A DNA stretch of 64,000 bases from Purpureocillium takamizusanense. Its lineage: Eukaryota; Ascomycota; Sordariomycetes; Hypocreales; Ophiocordycipitaceae. Under the pieces are notes generated by a model that ran no database searches, was not told the DNA's origin, and saw only the letters and a list, made by a program, of their open reading frames with translations. Each line of letters begins with the position of its first letter. Within the stretch, counting starts at the first letter, position 1. Both the position numbers and the translations under genes were made by a program. The DNA is taken from assembly GCF_022605165.1 (NCBI RefSeq), contig NC_063070.1, forward strand, positions 186,001-250,000, read 5' to 3'. Positions 1-10,700 of this stretch are shown here, one piece after another.

Positions 1-4
1 GTCC

Positions 5-1606
5 ATGGGCGGATCTGTCGGCTCTCTCGACATTCATCGCCCCGACGATGTCCACAGCCTTGCCGGCACTGAGTACACCCACGACGGTGAATCAGTTCTC
101 GACGACGGAGACGCCCAACTGTCCCAGCCAGCATCCTCTGACCGAGGCAACGAAACACAAGGGCGTGCCGGGCAGCTGGCAGCTGGAGACGCATCGATGC
201 CTGAGACGGATGATATGCAAGAGACAGACAGCTCTGAGTCCGACGAGGAGGCCCGCTCGCGTTGCTCCCTCGAATATACGCAACAGAGTCTCGGTACTCC
301 TTCCATCCTCACACCCGAGGCAAGTAGACTCGTGGATCTCTCAGAGCTTCAGCCTCGGCGGCGGCAGAACACCATAACGCAGAATCATGTCGAGGAGAAA
401 CCAAACGACTTGTTCGCCGATTTGCTGGAGATGGCTGTCCACGGCAAAAACTACCTGCTGGAGACGGTGGCTACGGCTCTTCCTGGTCTCCTGTTCGCAG
501 CAGCGTTTGCTGTTCTCATTCCGATTCTATACACGCCACCCGTGGAGCAGCCCAACCCAGAAGTCGTCATCATGACCTCCACCATTACCGCGACTACGAC
601 ATCCTATGTCACTACCAAAGCGCCGTCCAATCCTCAGCCGACTTCATTGGCAAAGAACGGCATGGGGCTTATACCCCTGGGTGATGGTGTACCTGAAGAT
701 GGCCTCTTTGGCCCCAAAAAGCCCCTAGTTTCTTTGACGCCCCAACCTCACAGCAACATTCTTTTGCATGTCGCACAGGACGTGAAGCAAACCTGGTTAT
801 CCAAGGGCTGTCTGGTCGCTACAGCTTCGAGAGATGAAAATGATTTCATCAATGTGGTCCTGATCCCAGTGGACGAAGGTATCCTGGTCAAATTCCCGAA
901 AAAGGAAGCGCATGGCGTGGTCAAGCTAGCGTTGAAGGCCACATGCCGCCCCAAGATGCATAAGGTGGTTAAGGTCCACTTTGGCAAGGGTGTTCTGGAA
1001 GAAGCCTTCGAGATGACCAAGAATCTCGCCCACGATCTTTCTGGTCTTATGCCCGTGGCGGCCCATGAGGCGGAGCGCTGCATCGAGGGTGCCAAACGAT
1101 CTCTTGGGGTTGTTTCCGATGCCATCGGAAACAACGTTATTTACGTCTCGGACAACGTCCTCGGTCGACTTGGCCACGCATTTAACACGGCTCAGCAATC
1201 ACTCGGATCGGTCAAGACTGACGTCGTGACCCGCGTCAAGGGTGCCGCTGAGGAGGTAGCCCGGAACCTCGACGTTGCCTCGCAACAGGCGATGGAGCAG
1301 CTGCACAAGGTTCAAGGCGTGCAGAACCAACTCCAATTAGGGCTTCTTGACGCGCAAATTTCTGCGAAGATGTGGTGGCTCAAGGCCACGGGGCGGAAGG
1401 AAGAGCATGCAGAGTACAGGCGCAAGGCAAAAGACTTTGTCGCAATGAAGAACGCAGCAGCAAAGCAGCCTCGCCGGGGTAGGCGAGCCGAGGCCAAGGC
1501 TGAAGCGACTCGAAGGCCATGGTCGAGGGCTATGCGGCAAAGCGACTGTCAACGAGGTGCTCGACGAGGTAGGAGTAGCACGCACCAGTGCAAGATGGCG
1601 GTCTGA
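5..1606 (+). CDS. Hypothetical single-span membrane protein, 5'-partial
   Basis: This is an open frame of 533 codons that runs into the left edge, so the first ATG at position 5 may be internal. The N-terminal ~145 residues are acidic, rich in Ser, Asp and Glu, and look disordered. One strong hydrophobic segment lies at about residues 150-178. A Thr-rich linker follows, then about 300 residues with several amphipathic stretches and Lys/Ala-rich helices (VKGAAEEVARNLDVASQQAM region). The last ~50 residues are very Arg-rich and resemble random translation, so the true C-terminus could differ by a late intron or frameshift. A single-pass membrane protein with a long amphipathic tail is the visible architecture. 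I do not recognise the family and assign no function. Confidence 0.6.
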   Translation: MGGSVGSLDIHRPDDVHSLAGTEYTHDGESVLDDGDAQLSQPASSDRGNETQGRAGQLAAGDASMPETDDMQETDSSESDEEARSRCSLEYTQQSLGTPSILTPEASRLVDLSELQPRRRQNTITQNHVEEKPNDLFADLLEMAVHGKNYLLETVATALPGLLFAAAFAVLIPILYTPPVEQPNPEVVIMTSTITATTTSYVTTKAPSNPQPTSLAKNGMGLIPLGDGVPEDGLFGPKKPLVSLTPQPHSNILLHVAQDVKQTWLSKGCLVATASRDENDFINVVLIPVDEGILVKFPKKEAHGVVKLALKATCRPKMHKVVKVHFGKGVLEEAFEMTKNLAHDLSGLMPVAAHEAERCIEGAKRSLGVVSDAIGNNVIYVSDNVLGRLGHAFNTAQQSLGSVKTDVVTRVKGAAEEVARNLDVASQQAMEQLHKVQGVQNQLQLGLLDAQISAKMWWLKATGRKEEHAEYRRKAKDFVAMKNAAAKQPRRGRRAEAKAEATRRPWSRAMRQSDCQRGARRGRSSTHQCKMAV

Positions 1607-3200
1607 ACAATACAGATATTGGGGTCTCTTTTTTTTGTTTTTGCGCTTTGGACGCATGGGGTTCGGATTGGCAGCCTGTACGGTATGGAACACAGCGTGG
1701 GATGGAGTTTGGAGGACGCCTGGGTTACGTCCGGCCTTCTCACAGGCCCTCTCTACTTTTCGAGAAGCTGGGCATAGCCACCACATGGACAAGGTAACAG
1801 GACCACATTGGTTTTACTACTCAACATGCTGCTGGCACCGTTGGTGACGGTTGTGACCTATCGTAGTTGGTGATATGTGTAAACGAGGACAATCGTACGG
1901 AGAGGCAACGAGACCCGTCAAGGCATGACGTTTCCCAGAGCATGGACGAAGCGGTGAGACGAATGCTAGCTCGAGCCTAGACCACTAGGTAGGCAGTAAG
2001 TTAGGCCACCGGCCGTCTATAGGGTAGATATTGATCATGGAGAGGTACCTCGAGGTGACCAGAAAGTGTGCAGCGCTGTTGTCTCGGGAGAGGTTGAAGC
2101 GCTTTGTTGCATGCTCAGTCTGGCCTGGCCGGACGTAACTTTGGCTGGGCTCTCCCTCTGCGGTGTTGCTCTGCACGATGTCGAACCAGGGTTGGCATAT
2201 TTCACATGTGGGCGGGCGACTGAGATGACCCAGCTGGGGATTGAGTGCAGCGAAGGTGTCCATCTACGTTGCCCCCACTGTAGGTCGGGTAGGTACCGGG
2301 CGGTACTTGGTGGTGCGCTGTGGTTCACCAGCCCAGGACGCCCCCACCCGCCGCCAGTCTTGTATCTTTTCCGCACGACACCGCAAGAGAGTGACCTCTG
2401 GCGTCTGCTGTGCCCGGTCCCCGGTTTTCATCTCGAGCAGTGGCCGGCCGGTCTCCCCAATCAGTGGCGGACTTGCTCGTTGCCTTGAAAGGGAGGCTCC
2501 ATCGAGGGCGCGCGCACGCGCTGATGAGGTACCCGGGGGTACGAAAGTACCTGGATACCCCAGCCTCTGGACGGCCAGCCAAGGGGGATGAGGGGAGGGA
2601 GGGGCAGCACAGCGCATACCTGTAGTACACAGGGCAGCAAGCTCTTTCCGCCCAGCGGCCAGCATCTGACTGACGAGGGGGAGAGGGAGGGGGGAGGTGA
2701 CTGAGGTGAGCCCCCCCCCCCCCGGACTGTGTGCGAGCCCTGAACGGCGAACCGTCTTTGCAGCGACTCATAACCTGAACATCACAACCCCTCCCGCCCC
2801 AACGTCGCCCGACCAAAAAAAAAGTATCACCCACATCTCTCTCCCTTCCACGCCGGCCACGCACAAAGGAAAGAAGCAACATCTAGCGTACCGGTGAGTC
2901 CCGCTCTGAATGCCCCGTCCAGCGGCGCGATGCCAGCCCCTTTGCGCACGCGCGCTCTCTCTCGTCTCCCCTTTACCCCCCCTCGCTCTCGTTTTTCCTC
3001 CTTTGCGGTGGGGCCTCGCGACCTGGGCGTCGCCCCTCCCTACCCGGCCGCGCTGGAGGGGTACAATTAACTGCCCATGTCGTTGTGTGGGCGATGTTTT
3101 TTTCTCCTTCTTGAGACCGCGATGACTGACTTGACGTCTTGATATCTAGCGTACTTGCAGGCCTGTTCAGAAGCGAATCGCACGCACCGAATCCGACGTC
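1607..3200. other. Intergenic stretch and RanBP1 5' leader
   Basis: No supportable gene. It contains T-rich sequence just after the upstream stop (about 1629-1643), a run of 13 C at 2711-2723, and C/T-rich sequence at 2780-3020 typical of a fungal promoter or transcript leader. Open frames here are short and compositionally random. Confidence 0.6.
2894..3160 (+). other. Probable intron in the 5' UTR of the RanBP1 gene
   Basis: A GTGAGT donor at 2894 is followed by a CTGAC branch-like motif near 3127 and a TTGCAG acceptor ending at 3160, 40 nt before the RanBP1 start codon. The signals match the coding introns of the gene. Transcript data would be needed to confirm it. Confidence 0.45.
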
Positions 3201-4227
3201 ATGTCTGCCACCGATAACACCGATCCCAAGGTCGAGGAGCCTAAGGTCGAGGAGCCCAAGGTTGACGAGGCCAAGCCGGCCGAGAAGACTGAGGTATGGA
3301 AACAGCCCACCCCAGACGGCGCAGCGCCGGACGCTCGCAGGATATACCACCTCGTGATGACTGCCGTCGCGACAGCGAAAGAGCGCCCGGTGCTGGCGTC
3401 CAACCGAAACGCCGAACGAAGCCACATGCTGACCCTTGACGCTTTGCGACGCGAAACAAATAGGCTTCCACCGATGACTCCAAGCCCGTGACCTCGTCGG
3501 CCGTCTTCTCGATGTTCGGCGGCGGCGCCAAGAAGGAGAAGAAGGAGGATGAGGAGCGAGGCGATGTGTCTGGCAGCGCCAAGGCGCAGCGCGAGGCGGC
3601 CGAGGCGGCCAAGGGCGACGATGCCGAGGACGCTCCCGAGAGCGAGGACGTGCACTTCGAGCCTGTCATCAAGCTGACCGAGAAAGTGGAGACCAAAACC
3701 AACGAGGAGCTCGAGGAGCAGGAGTTCAAGATGCGCGCCAAGCTGTTCAAGTTCGTCAAGGAGAGCAGCGAGTGGAAGGAGCGTGGAACCGGCGACGTCC
3801 GCCTCCTGAAGCACAAGGAGAACGGCAAGACGAGACTGGTCATGCGCCGCGACAAGACGCTCAAGGTCTGCGCCAACCACTACAGTAGGTTTCCGCGCAA
3901 AGATCCGCTCGCCGCCGCCGGAACCCGTGACCTCGCTGACGCGAGAATGCAGTCGTCCCCGAGATGAAGCTGTCCCCCAATGTCGGTTCTGACCGAAGCT
4001 GGGTGTGGAACGCCGCCGCCGATGTGAGCGAGGGCGAGCCCGAGGCCGTTACGCTGGCCATTCGATTCGCAAACTCTGAGAGTAGGTCGCGAGCACTCTT
4101 TTGAGTCGAGACCCGAGCTGACGGATGAACTGCAGACGCCAACCTCTTCAAGGATGCGTTCCTGAAGGCTCAGAAGGAGAACGAGGCCATATTCAAGAAG
4201 GCGACCGAGGAGGCCCCGGCCGCTTAA
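3201..4227 (+). CDS. YRB1: Ran-binding protein 1 (RanBP1/Yrb1)
   Basis: The product is the Ran-GTP-binding co-activator of Ran GTPase activation, which releases export complexes in the cytoplasm. The model has four exons: 3201-3293, 3464-3884, 3953-4081 and 4136-4227, with clean GT-AG junctions in matching phase, giving 244 residues. The N-terminus carries a short acidic repeat (KVEEP twice, then KVDE) and a Lys/Glu-rich linker. The Ran-binding domain spans about residues 85-230. It includes the [20 protein letters not shown] segment, an [17 protein letters not shown] strand block, and WVWNAAAD with [14 protein letters not shown], all typical of RanBP1. Length is close to the fungal norm of 210-250. 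The start is the first ATG after a probable 5' UTR intron. Identification is secure. Confidence 0.94.
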
Positions 4228-6058
4228 GCAGCCCGTCGCGTCGACCGCCCAGCGGATCCCGTCTTGGAGCAGCCGCCGCTTCCTGCCACGGACCTGAGTG
4301 GCGCCCCCTTTCCATCCCCCCAAAATAGTCACATCAGCGTCAGCATCGTCACCAGCGATGGTTGCAAACCAAACCCTTCCCCCAGAACCACAGAGAATCC
4401 CACCACAGAAAGCACTGAGACGAAAACCCCGGACGGATCGAGGATCGCGAGGGGAAGAGGATCAGAGAATGTGAGCAGGATAGAGCACCGAGTGGTGCGT
4501 GTCAGGCATGAGGTTTGACGGACGGAGGACAGCATTGAGAGCATCAGGTCACAACACCCCCCGTAATCACAAGCAAAATAAAAATGCATTAGAGAATTGG
4601 CGCGCGTTGCAGCACAGGGGGTTTGAGATTTGAGCGTGATGTACGCCGACGCACCTCGCACTTGTCAGCGTGTTGTGTGTGTGTATGCAAAAAGAGTGCT
4701 GCAGCCCAGCCAGTCGTGCGGCGTTCTACTACACTACTGTGAATTTGCCTTGTTCGCTGTAAAAGTCCCGAGTATTGAGATGAGACCAGGGAGACCAGGT
4801 TTTTTTCCCGCTGGGGGCAGCCACACGCGTAGTGTAATTCATCATCAAGTTGAGGAATTCGCGGCGGGCGTCGACATGGCTGCCCGCGCTGCGCCATGGC
4901 ATGGAGGCGGACGTCTACGGATGCAATAGATGGCCTTATTTCGAGATAGCGCCGAGGCAAGCAGCAGCCTGGAACCAAGAGTGCCTGTAACAAGAGACTT
5001 TTGTGCTTTGAGGCAGGCAGGCAGGCAGGCAGGCAGGCACGGAAACCTCGAGCTAAGTTCCTGTGCTGCGCCGTGCTGCACTGGTGTGGGCGGTGCTGGG
5101 TGGGATCCATGGAGCTGGCTGGAAAGGGCCCGCGGCTCCCAGGCCAGGGCGGCAGGCCAGGGCAGGCCAAAGCCCGCCGCCGACTGCGAGTGGACGCTAC
5201 CGCGGCGAGCCTTCAGCCTCCAAACGTCGTGCGCCCCCGTCCTAGATCCTTTTCCTCCAAACCTGCCTGCCCGCCCAAGCGAAAGCATCCCCGACCCTCC
5301 TCCGTGGCCCGCGTCGCATCAACCCTATCCTTCTCCCCATCGCTCCGACGACGACGACGACGACGACTACAACAACGACGACCGCCTCGCTCGAAAGCTA
5401 CAAGGAACCGGCGCACCACGCCCTCCCCTCCCTCTCGGGATCAACCTTCTTCGAAGGGAGCTTTTATCACCTTTGCCTTTTTGAACGCGAGAAACGAAAA
5501 TCCATCCGTCCGCGCGCTCCGCCTCTTCTTCTTGCTCCTCCTCCTCCACCTCCGTCGTCCGCTGCGTGTGTCCCTTGACTAGATCGCGCGGTTGTGTTAG
5601 GATTTCCCCCCCTCCTGCCGAGCCGCCGACGACAACGACCTTTTTGAACTACACCCCTCCTCCCTCTCCCTCCCCACCGAGCGAGCGGCCTGTCGGGATT
5701 GTCGAAAAAAATAAAAATACGACGCCTTCCTTGGTCCTCCCTTCACAGAGTGGCCGGAGGTTTTTTTGATTTTTATTTTGCCTTATTCCCACCCGCCGCG
5801 TCCTCCCTTCTCTCTTCTCTCTCCATCTTCCTTTTACCGCCTTCGTTTGTTTGTTGGTCGAGTAGCGTGGGCGGCGAAAGTGAAGCAAGCAAGCAAGCAC
5901 GGGCGAGAAGAAATAGCTGAGGCTGAAGCTGCCGCTGCCGCTTCTGCTGTTTGAATCTGTCAGGCGCAAGGTGTCGGAGAACCTTGCTGTTGTTGTCGTC
6001 AAGAGAAGGAGGTATAAGGGAAAGGAAAAGAAGCGTGTGAAAAGGGAGGCAAGCAATC
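4228..6058. other. Intergenic stretch: RanBP1 3' region and TAF14 promoter/leader
   Basis: No supportable gene. An AATAAA sits at 4577-4582, about 350 nt after the RanBP1 stop. Position 5011-5040 is an (AGGC)n tract and 5346-5368 a (CGA)n tract. From 5200 to 5860 the top strand is strongly C/T-rich and then turns purine-rich (5870-6058). This is the usual signature of a fungal core promoter followed by a 5' UTR leading to the ATG at 6059. Confidence 0.6.
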
Positions 6059-6205
6059 ATGTTGGTCGAGGTACGTTCGGATTTGCGCATACGCACAGCA
6101 CAGCACAGCACAGCACAGCACAGCACATACGCACATACACATGCTTTGCACGCACGCACGCACGCACGCACCGATGGCGGCCCGCGGGGCGGCGCGCCGT
6201 TGACC

Positions 6206-6239
<34 letters not shown>

Positions 6240-7793
6240 TCGGCTGCTCGTTCGTTCGTTCATCTGGTTGCTCGGTGTATGGTGGCAAAGCAGCTTGACG
6301 ACGACAGGGGACAGCGACTCGTCCTGGGGACTGGACTGCTCTGCCAGGACTGACGGACCGGCGGGCGGGCAGGCGGTATCGGGGGCGGGCGTCGGGCGGG
6401 TGATGTACAGGCTGTGAACAGGCTGTGAACAGGCTCTGCGCGATTGAATGTCGGGGCCGCGCGCCTCGTCACCGCGGCGTGGATTGCTGAGCTCGTCTGC
6501 GTCCGTTGCCATGTCGTTCCACAGCCCTAGCAGCTGCACCTCGTCCTCCTCTGCCTTTTCTCACCCCGTCTGCGAGCTGCCTTCTGCTTTTTGTGACCTT
6601 CCCCCGTTTTCTTCTCCCCCCCGCCACTGCAACATCCCCATCGCTGCCAGTAGCAAGCGCCTTCTTCGTTGATCCTGTCGCTCGTTTGCCCGTCATGTCG
6701 CCCGTGACGAGGGCCAAGAGGATTATCCTGCACGTTTCCAGCGGTTCTGACGTTCGGGTACAGAGAAAGGTCAAGGTCGTCACCGACCAGAGCGTCATGT
6801 AAGCATCTCTTCCCCCCCGTGCACGGCGGGAACGGCTGGCTGACGACAGAGCAAACAGCGACAAGCCCTCACCCGTGGCCGAGTTTCCCATGAGAGAATG
6901 GAGCATAAAGCTGCACTTGCTGGACGAGGACGGTAACGAGCGGCCGGCGGATGTCTTCACCAAGGTCGTCTACAACCTGCATCCCACGTTCGAAAATCCT
7001 CATCAGAGTAAGATCCCATCCTTCCTTGACCCCCCTCATGGTCCGCAGGTATCCAGTGTCTGGATGGCCCCCAGCATTGGGCGGGCGGCTGAACGTTGGA
7101 CTCGATTGCTGATGCGATCCACAGCCTTCAACAAGCCTCCGTTTGTCTGCTCCAACGAGGGCTGGGGAGAATTTGAAATCTCGATTGACTGCTACACGAC
7201 TGAGAAGACGAAGCTCGCGCCTATCATTCACGACCTCAACTTCCAGCAGGAGCACTACGAGGCGGTGCACACCGTCACCTTCAAGAACCCCTCGCAGGCA
7301 CTACAGGAGCGGCTGCGCGAGACGGGCCCCTTGCCCAACGACGAGGACCGCCCCAAGAAGAAGGGCGTGGCCGCTAAGAAGGGCGCCCAAAAATACGACT
7401 GCGAGAAGATTGCCGAGGCCCTGCAGAAGCTCGACGACGAGGAGGACCTCCTGCGTGTGATCCAGCTCATCAACGAGAACAAGAGCGCGGAGACGTACAT
7501 CAAGAGCGATGTCGAGGGTGAGTTCTTGTTTCCCCCTTTCCTCTTGCCCCCTCCCTTTCTCTTTGACCGCGTGCCAATGTTGTCCTTTTTACGTTGATTC
7601 ATGGCGGCTAATAGTGGACAATCTCGTTGAAGCCGGCGAATTCTCAATCGACCTGTACACGATGCCCGACGTTCTCTGTACAAAACTCTGGGAGCACCTT
7701 GTAAGTACAGCGAGGCCTCATCATAGCGGCAAGACATTCGACAGACTGATGCTGACGGCCTGGGAGCAGTCCAAGAAGAACCTGATTAGCTAG
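6059..7793 (+). CDS. TAF14: YEATS-domain protein Taf14/Anc1
   Basis: The product is a YEATS-family acyl-lysine reader, in yeast shared by TFIID, TFIIF, SWI/SNF, INO80 and NuA3. The well-supported exons end at 6798 and continue at 6859-7007, 7125-7517, 7615-7700 and 7770-7793. The conserved core FPMREWSIKLHLLDEDGNER, then NLHPTFENPHQ, GWGEFEISIDCY and HDLNFQQEHYE are diagnostic. The C-terminal AGEFSIDLYTMPD region is the extra-terminal domain. The N-terminus has two options. One is a 12-nt first exon at 6059-6070 (MLVE), then a 693-nt intron ending at a CTGAC...TACAG acceptor, with the next exon starting at 6764. The other starts at 6695 and adds 23 residues. I prefer the first because family members have only a few residues before the first YEATS strand. 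The two models give about 232 and 251 residues. Confidence 0.88.
6094..6239 (+). repeat. Three adjacent short tandem repeats inside the putative first TAF14 intron
   Basis: A 5-bp CACAG repeat (6094-6126), a 4-bp GCAC repeat (6148-6171) and a 4-bp GGCT repeat (6206-6239) lie within 150 bp. None is a multiple of three, consistent with non-coding sequence. Confidence 0.9.
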
Positions 7794-10700
7794 ACGGTCA
7801 AATCACCGCTTCGAGTTTGGGGCCCAGCCTGCCCCGAGCCGTGTAGCCGGACGGGCGGCCTGACGGACCGACTGGCTTTAGACGACGGGCAGTGACGTGC
7901 GTGAACCATCAGACCCGTCAAAGAAACCGTTTCACAGGGGCGCGAGCCTCGGACGAGTTTGACAACAGGGGTTTCGTATAGTGGCACAATGAGGATTTGC
8001 TGGACGTGGAGGGAAAACGGACAAGGGAAGTGAGGGGGCGAAAAGAGGCGCGAAAGGCTGTGTTGCCGCTCTTTCGTATGGTCTTGGGAGCCCAGGGAGA
8101 GGGTGGCCCTGTGTTTTCACTTAATCATTGAGATTTTCTTGTTCCGTCCTCTTTTTTCTTGTTATCTGCTAGGTACCGGAAACGCGGAGTGGCCATGGGA
8201 AAGTCCTCGTGCTTTGTTGTTTGTATCAAGTAAAAAGTCCTGCAGTGTGCCGTTCTTGGTCCCTGAGCGTGCGTGTACGTGTGTTGGAAGGGTGAGCCGA
8301 CTTGGTGGCTTCGTCGGCCTCTCTCTGGGCCGCGGGGAGGTCGGTGAGGGAGTGCCTCTTTTCCTGTCTGTCCGCGATGGGTGGCGTTGCTCGAAGTGAC
8401 ATGTATGCCAGTCAAGCGGACTAGGTACGTGGTAGACACGATGGGAGGGCGAGGGTCGAGAGGGGTATGGGATTGGAAAGAGTGGGAGAGGGGAAGAGAG
8501 AGACGGTGGAGGCATAAAGCGAGGAAGGGTTGATGATGTATGAAGATGGGGAGTTGGTGGTGGTGGTGGCGGAGGAGGAGGAGGAGAAAGGGGGGGGGGG
8601 TTGAAAGCGGGGGCTGGGGTAAGTAGATGCGCGGCATGAAGGGAAGGGGACTGCAGGAAGGGAGGAGGGAGTTGTTGAGAACATGTATGTGCTGTATAGG
8701 CCATATTTTGAAACACGACTATTACCTACCTACCTACGTAGGAACGTTTGTCGTGAGTGTCCTGGCCTGGCCTGGCCTGGCATGAATGTCAATGGGCGGC
8801 GACGCCTTGCCAAAGTGGATTTACTGACCTTGATGGCCACCACCGAAGAAGTTATATCGCGAGCAGAGAGGAGAGTATGCCTGACAAAAGGACGCCTTGC
8901 TGCGGTGCCTGTCTGTTGATGTGCTTGTTTCTCCCGGCATGCATGCGGTCAAGTTTTGTCGGATGGCTTGGAGGAAGCAATCATGGGTGAGCATGTCAAT
9001 GATGAGTAGTAGGAACTAGTTAGCTTGTTCATATGGCCTCCCCGGCTTGCGACAGAATGTGTAGACGATCTTCAACCAATTGAACTACTAAAGGGCATCC
9101 GCAGGTGACTGGTTGCAGGGCACGTCTCTTGTGTGTATGTGTATTCGTCGTTATCAAGGATGCCTCCCCCATGGCGGTTGGTTGCGAGTGAAGCTCATTG
9201 TATTTCCACTGCCTGCTGCGTGCCTGCGTGCCTGCCTGCGTGGTACAGGCGCCTCATCAGCAAGGGACCCAGAACGGTGTTGACGACAACTCGGTAGTTC
9301 ATGTCTCTCTGTCTGTATTGTGCAAGGTGGCTTACACGGAGGGAGGGAGGCAATCGCACTTTCCAAGGCTCAATGATTAAATCAACCATGCATTGCATTA
9401 CTACTACTACTACTACCTCAGTCTGTAACGCAGCAAGTGCCGCAGTGCCATCCGGCGAATGTCAGGTAGGATGTGCACAGTCTCCGCACTGTACGGTACT
9501 TTGCACGTCTACTAGTGCTCTGTACGGGCAAAATCTGCGACGACGACGACGACGAGGGACGCCGCCACCACCACTACCACCAGCCTTGCAGGCGGGGCCC
9601 CCCCTGCAATGCCGCCGCCGCCTCTGCCACACGCTATGGGGTAATGGAAACCAGGCTTGCGCAGAGGAGCCTCCGGCGAGCTTCCCACGGCTGACGATGG
9701 GTTGGAGGGAGGGCGGTGGGAAGGAGGGCCGGCCGCCCGCTCCAGAATCCTCGAGGCGGGACCCCCGGAACGCCCGCCGCCCTCTCTCTCCCTTGGGATG
9801 GGGCATGGATGGGCGCTATGGGGTAATGGGAATGGGAGATGGGGCCCTCACGGAGGGGTTTTGTCGACGAGGCTTTGTCGTTTTGCTGTCGATGAGGAGT
9901 TTGAGCGAGCTGCGAGGTGACCATCGCGTCCCTGTTTGTTTGTTTCAACGGGGCTGCCGCTGCTCCAGCTCGTTCTGTACAGCAATGCGTACTTTGGACA
10001 TGCGTGGTGGCACGTACAGACGCATGTATGCATGTATTCCGTACTTGCTGCTCCATTAGTACTAAGGTACGGACTGCGAAGTATGTACTCCGTACATTGC
10101 TCAGCTTCGTGTCGTGAAGCCAGTTCGGCGTCTGATGTAATAATGCAGGCAAGTAACAAGCAAGGAAGACAGACGGACATGGTTGTGCCCCCGCCCCGGT
10201 TGCCGCAAATAGAAACACATTGGTTCAACACGCGCAGGGTAAAGGGACGAGCCTGGTCGATCATATTCAGTCGCCGCGGCTTTCGTGCTATCTGCAAGGT
10301 TGGCGTACCCGGGGTACGAGTGAGGCTGCCACCGCGAAGAACAACACGCAGCAGCAAGCAAGCCAGCCCGGGGGGGATATATCTGATGGGGCATGCGTGG
10401 TGGGCGCGCCGTTCCCCAATCTGGACGGATGAGAACGGAGGCGCATCGTGACCCAGTGGCGTGGCGGCAAGGTGCCTGCTGACGACTTCATTGGCAGGCA
10501 GTGCCGCGTAGGAACAAAATATATGGCGTGTGGTTGCTCGTAATTGCACGGGCGCCAGGTGCGGTCCTTGTGTGTACGAGATACAGTACTGTACCACTCA
10601 TCATCGCTCGGTCGTCTCTTCTTCTTGGCCGCCAGATGACGATGCGCCAGGCGAGGCCAATGGAAGCCCCACGTCGCTTGTCCCCGCCAAATGTCATGCG

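Noticed and set aside
3167..3880. 237-codon Leu-rich frame antisense to RanBP1
   Set aside because: It mirrors the Lys/Glu-rich exons of RanBP1 on the other strand.
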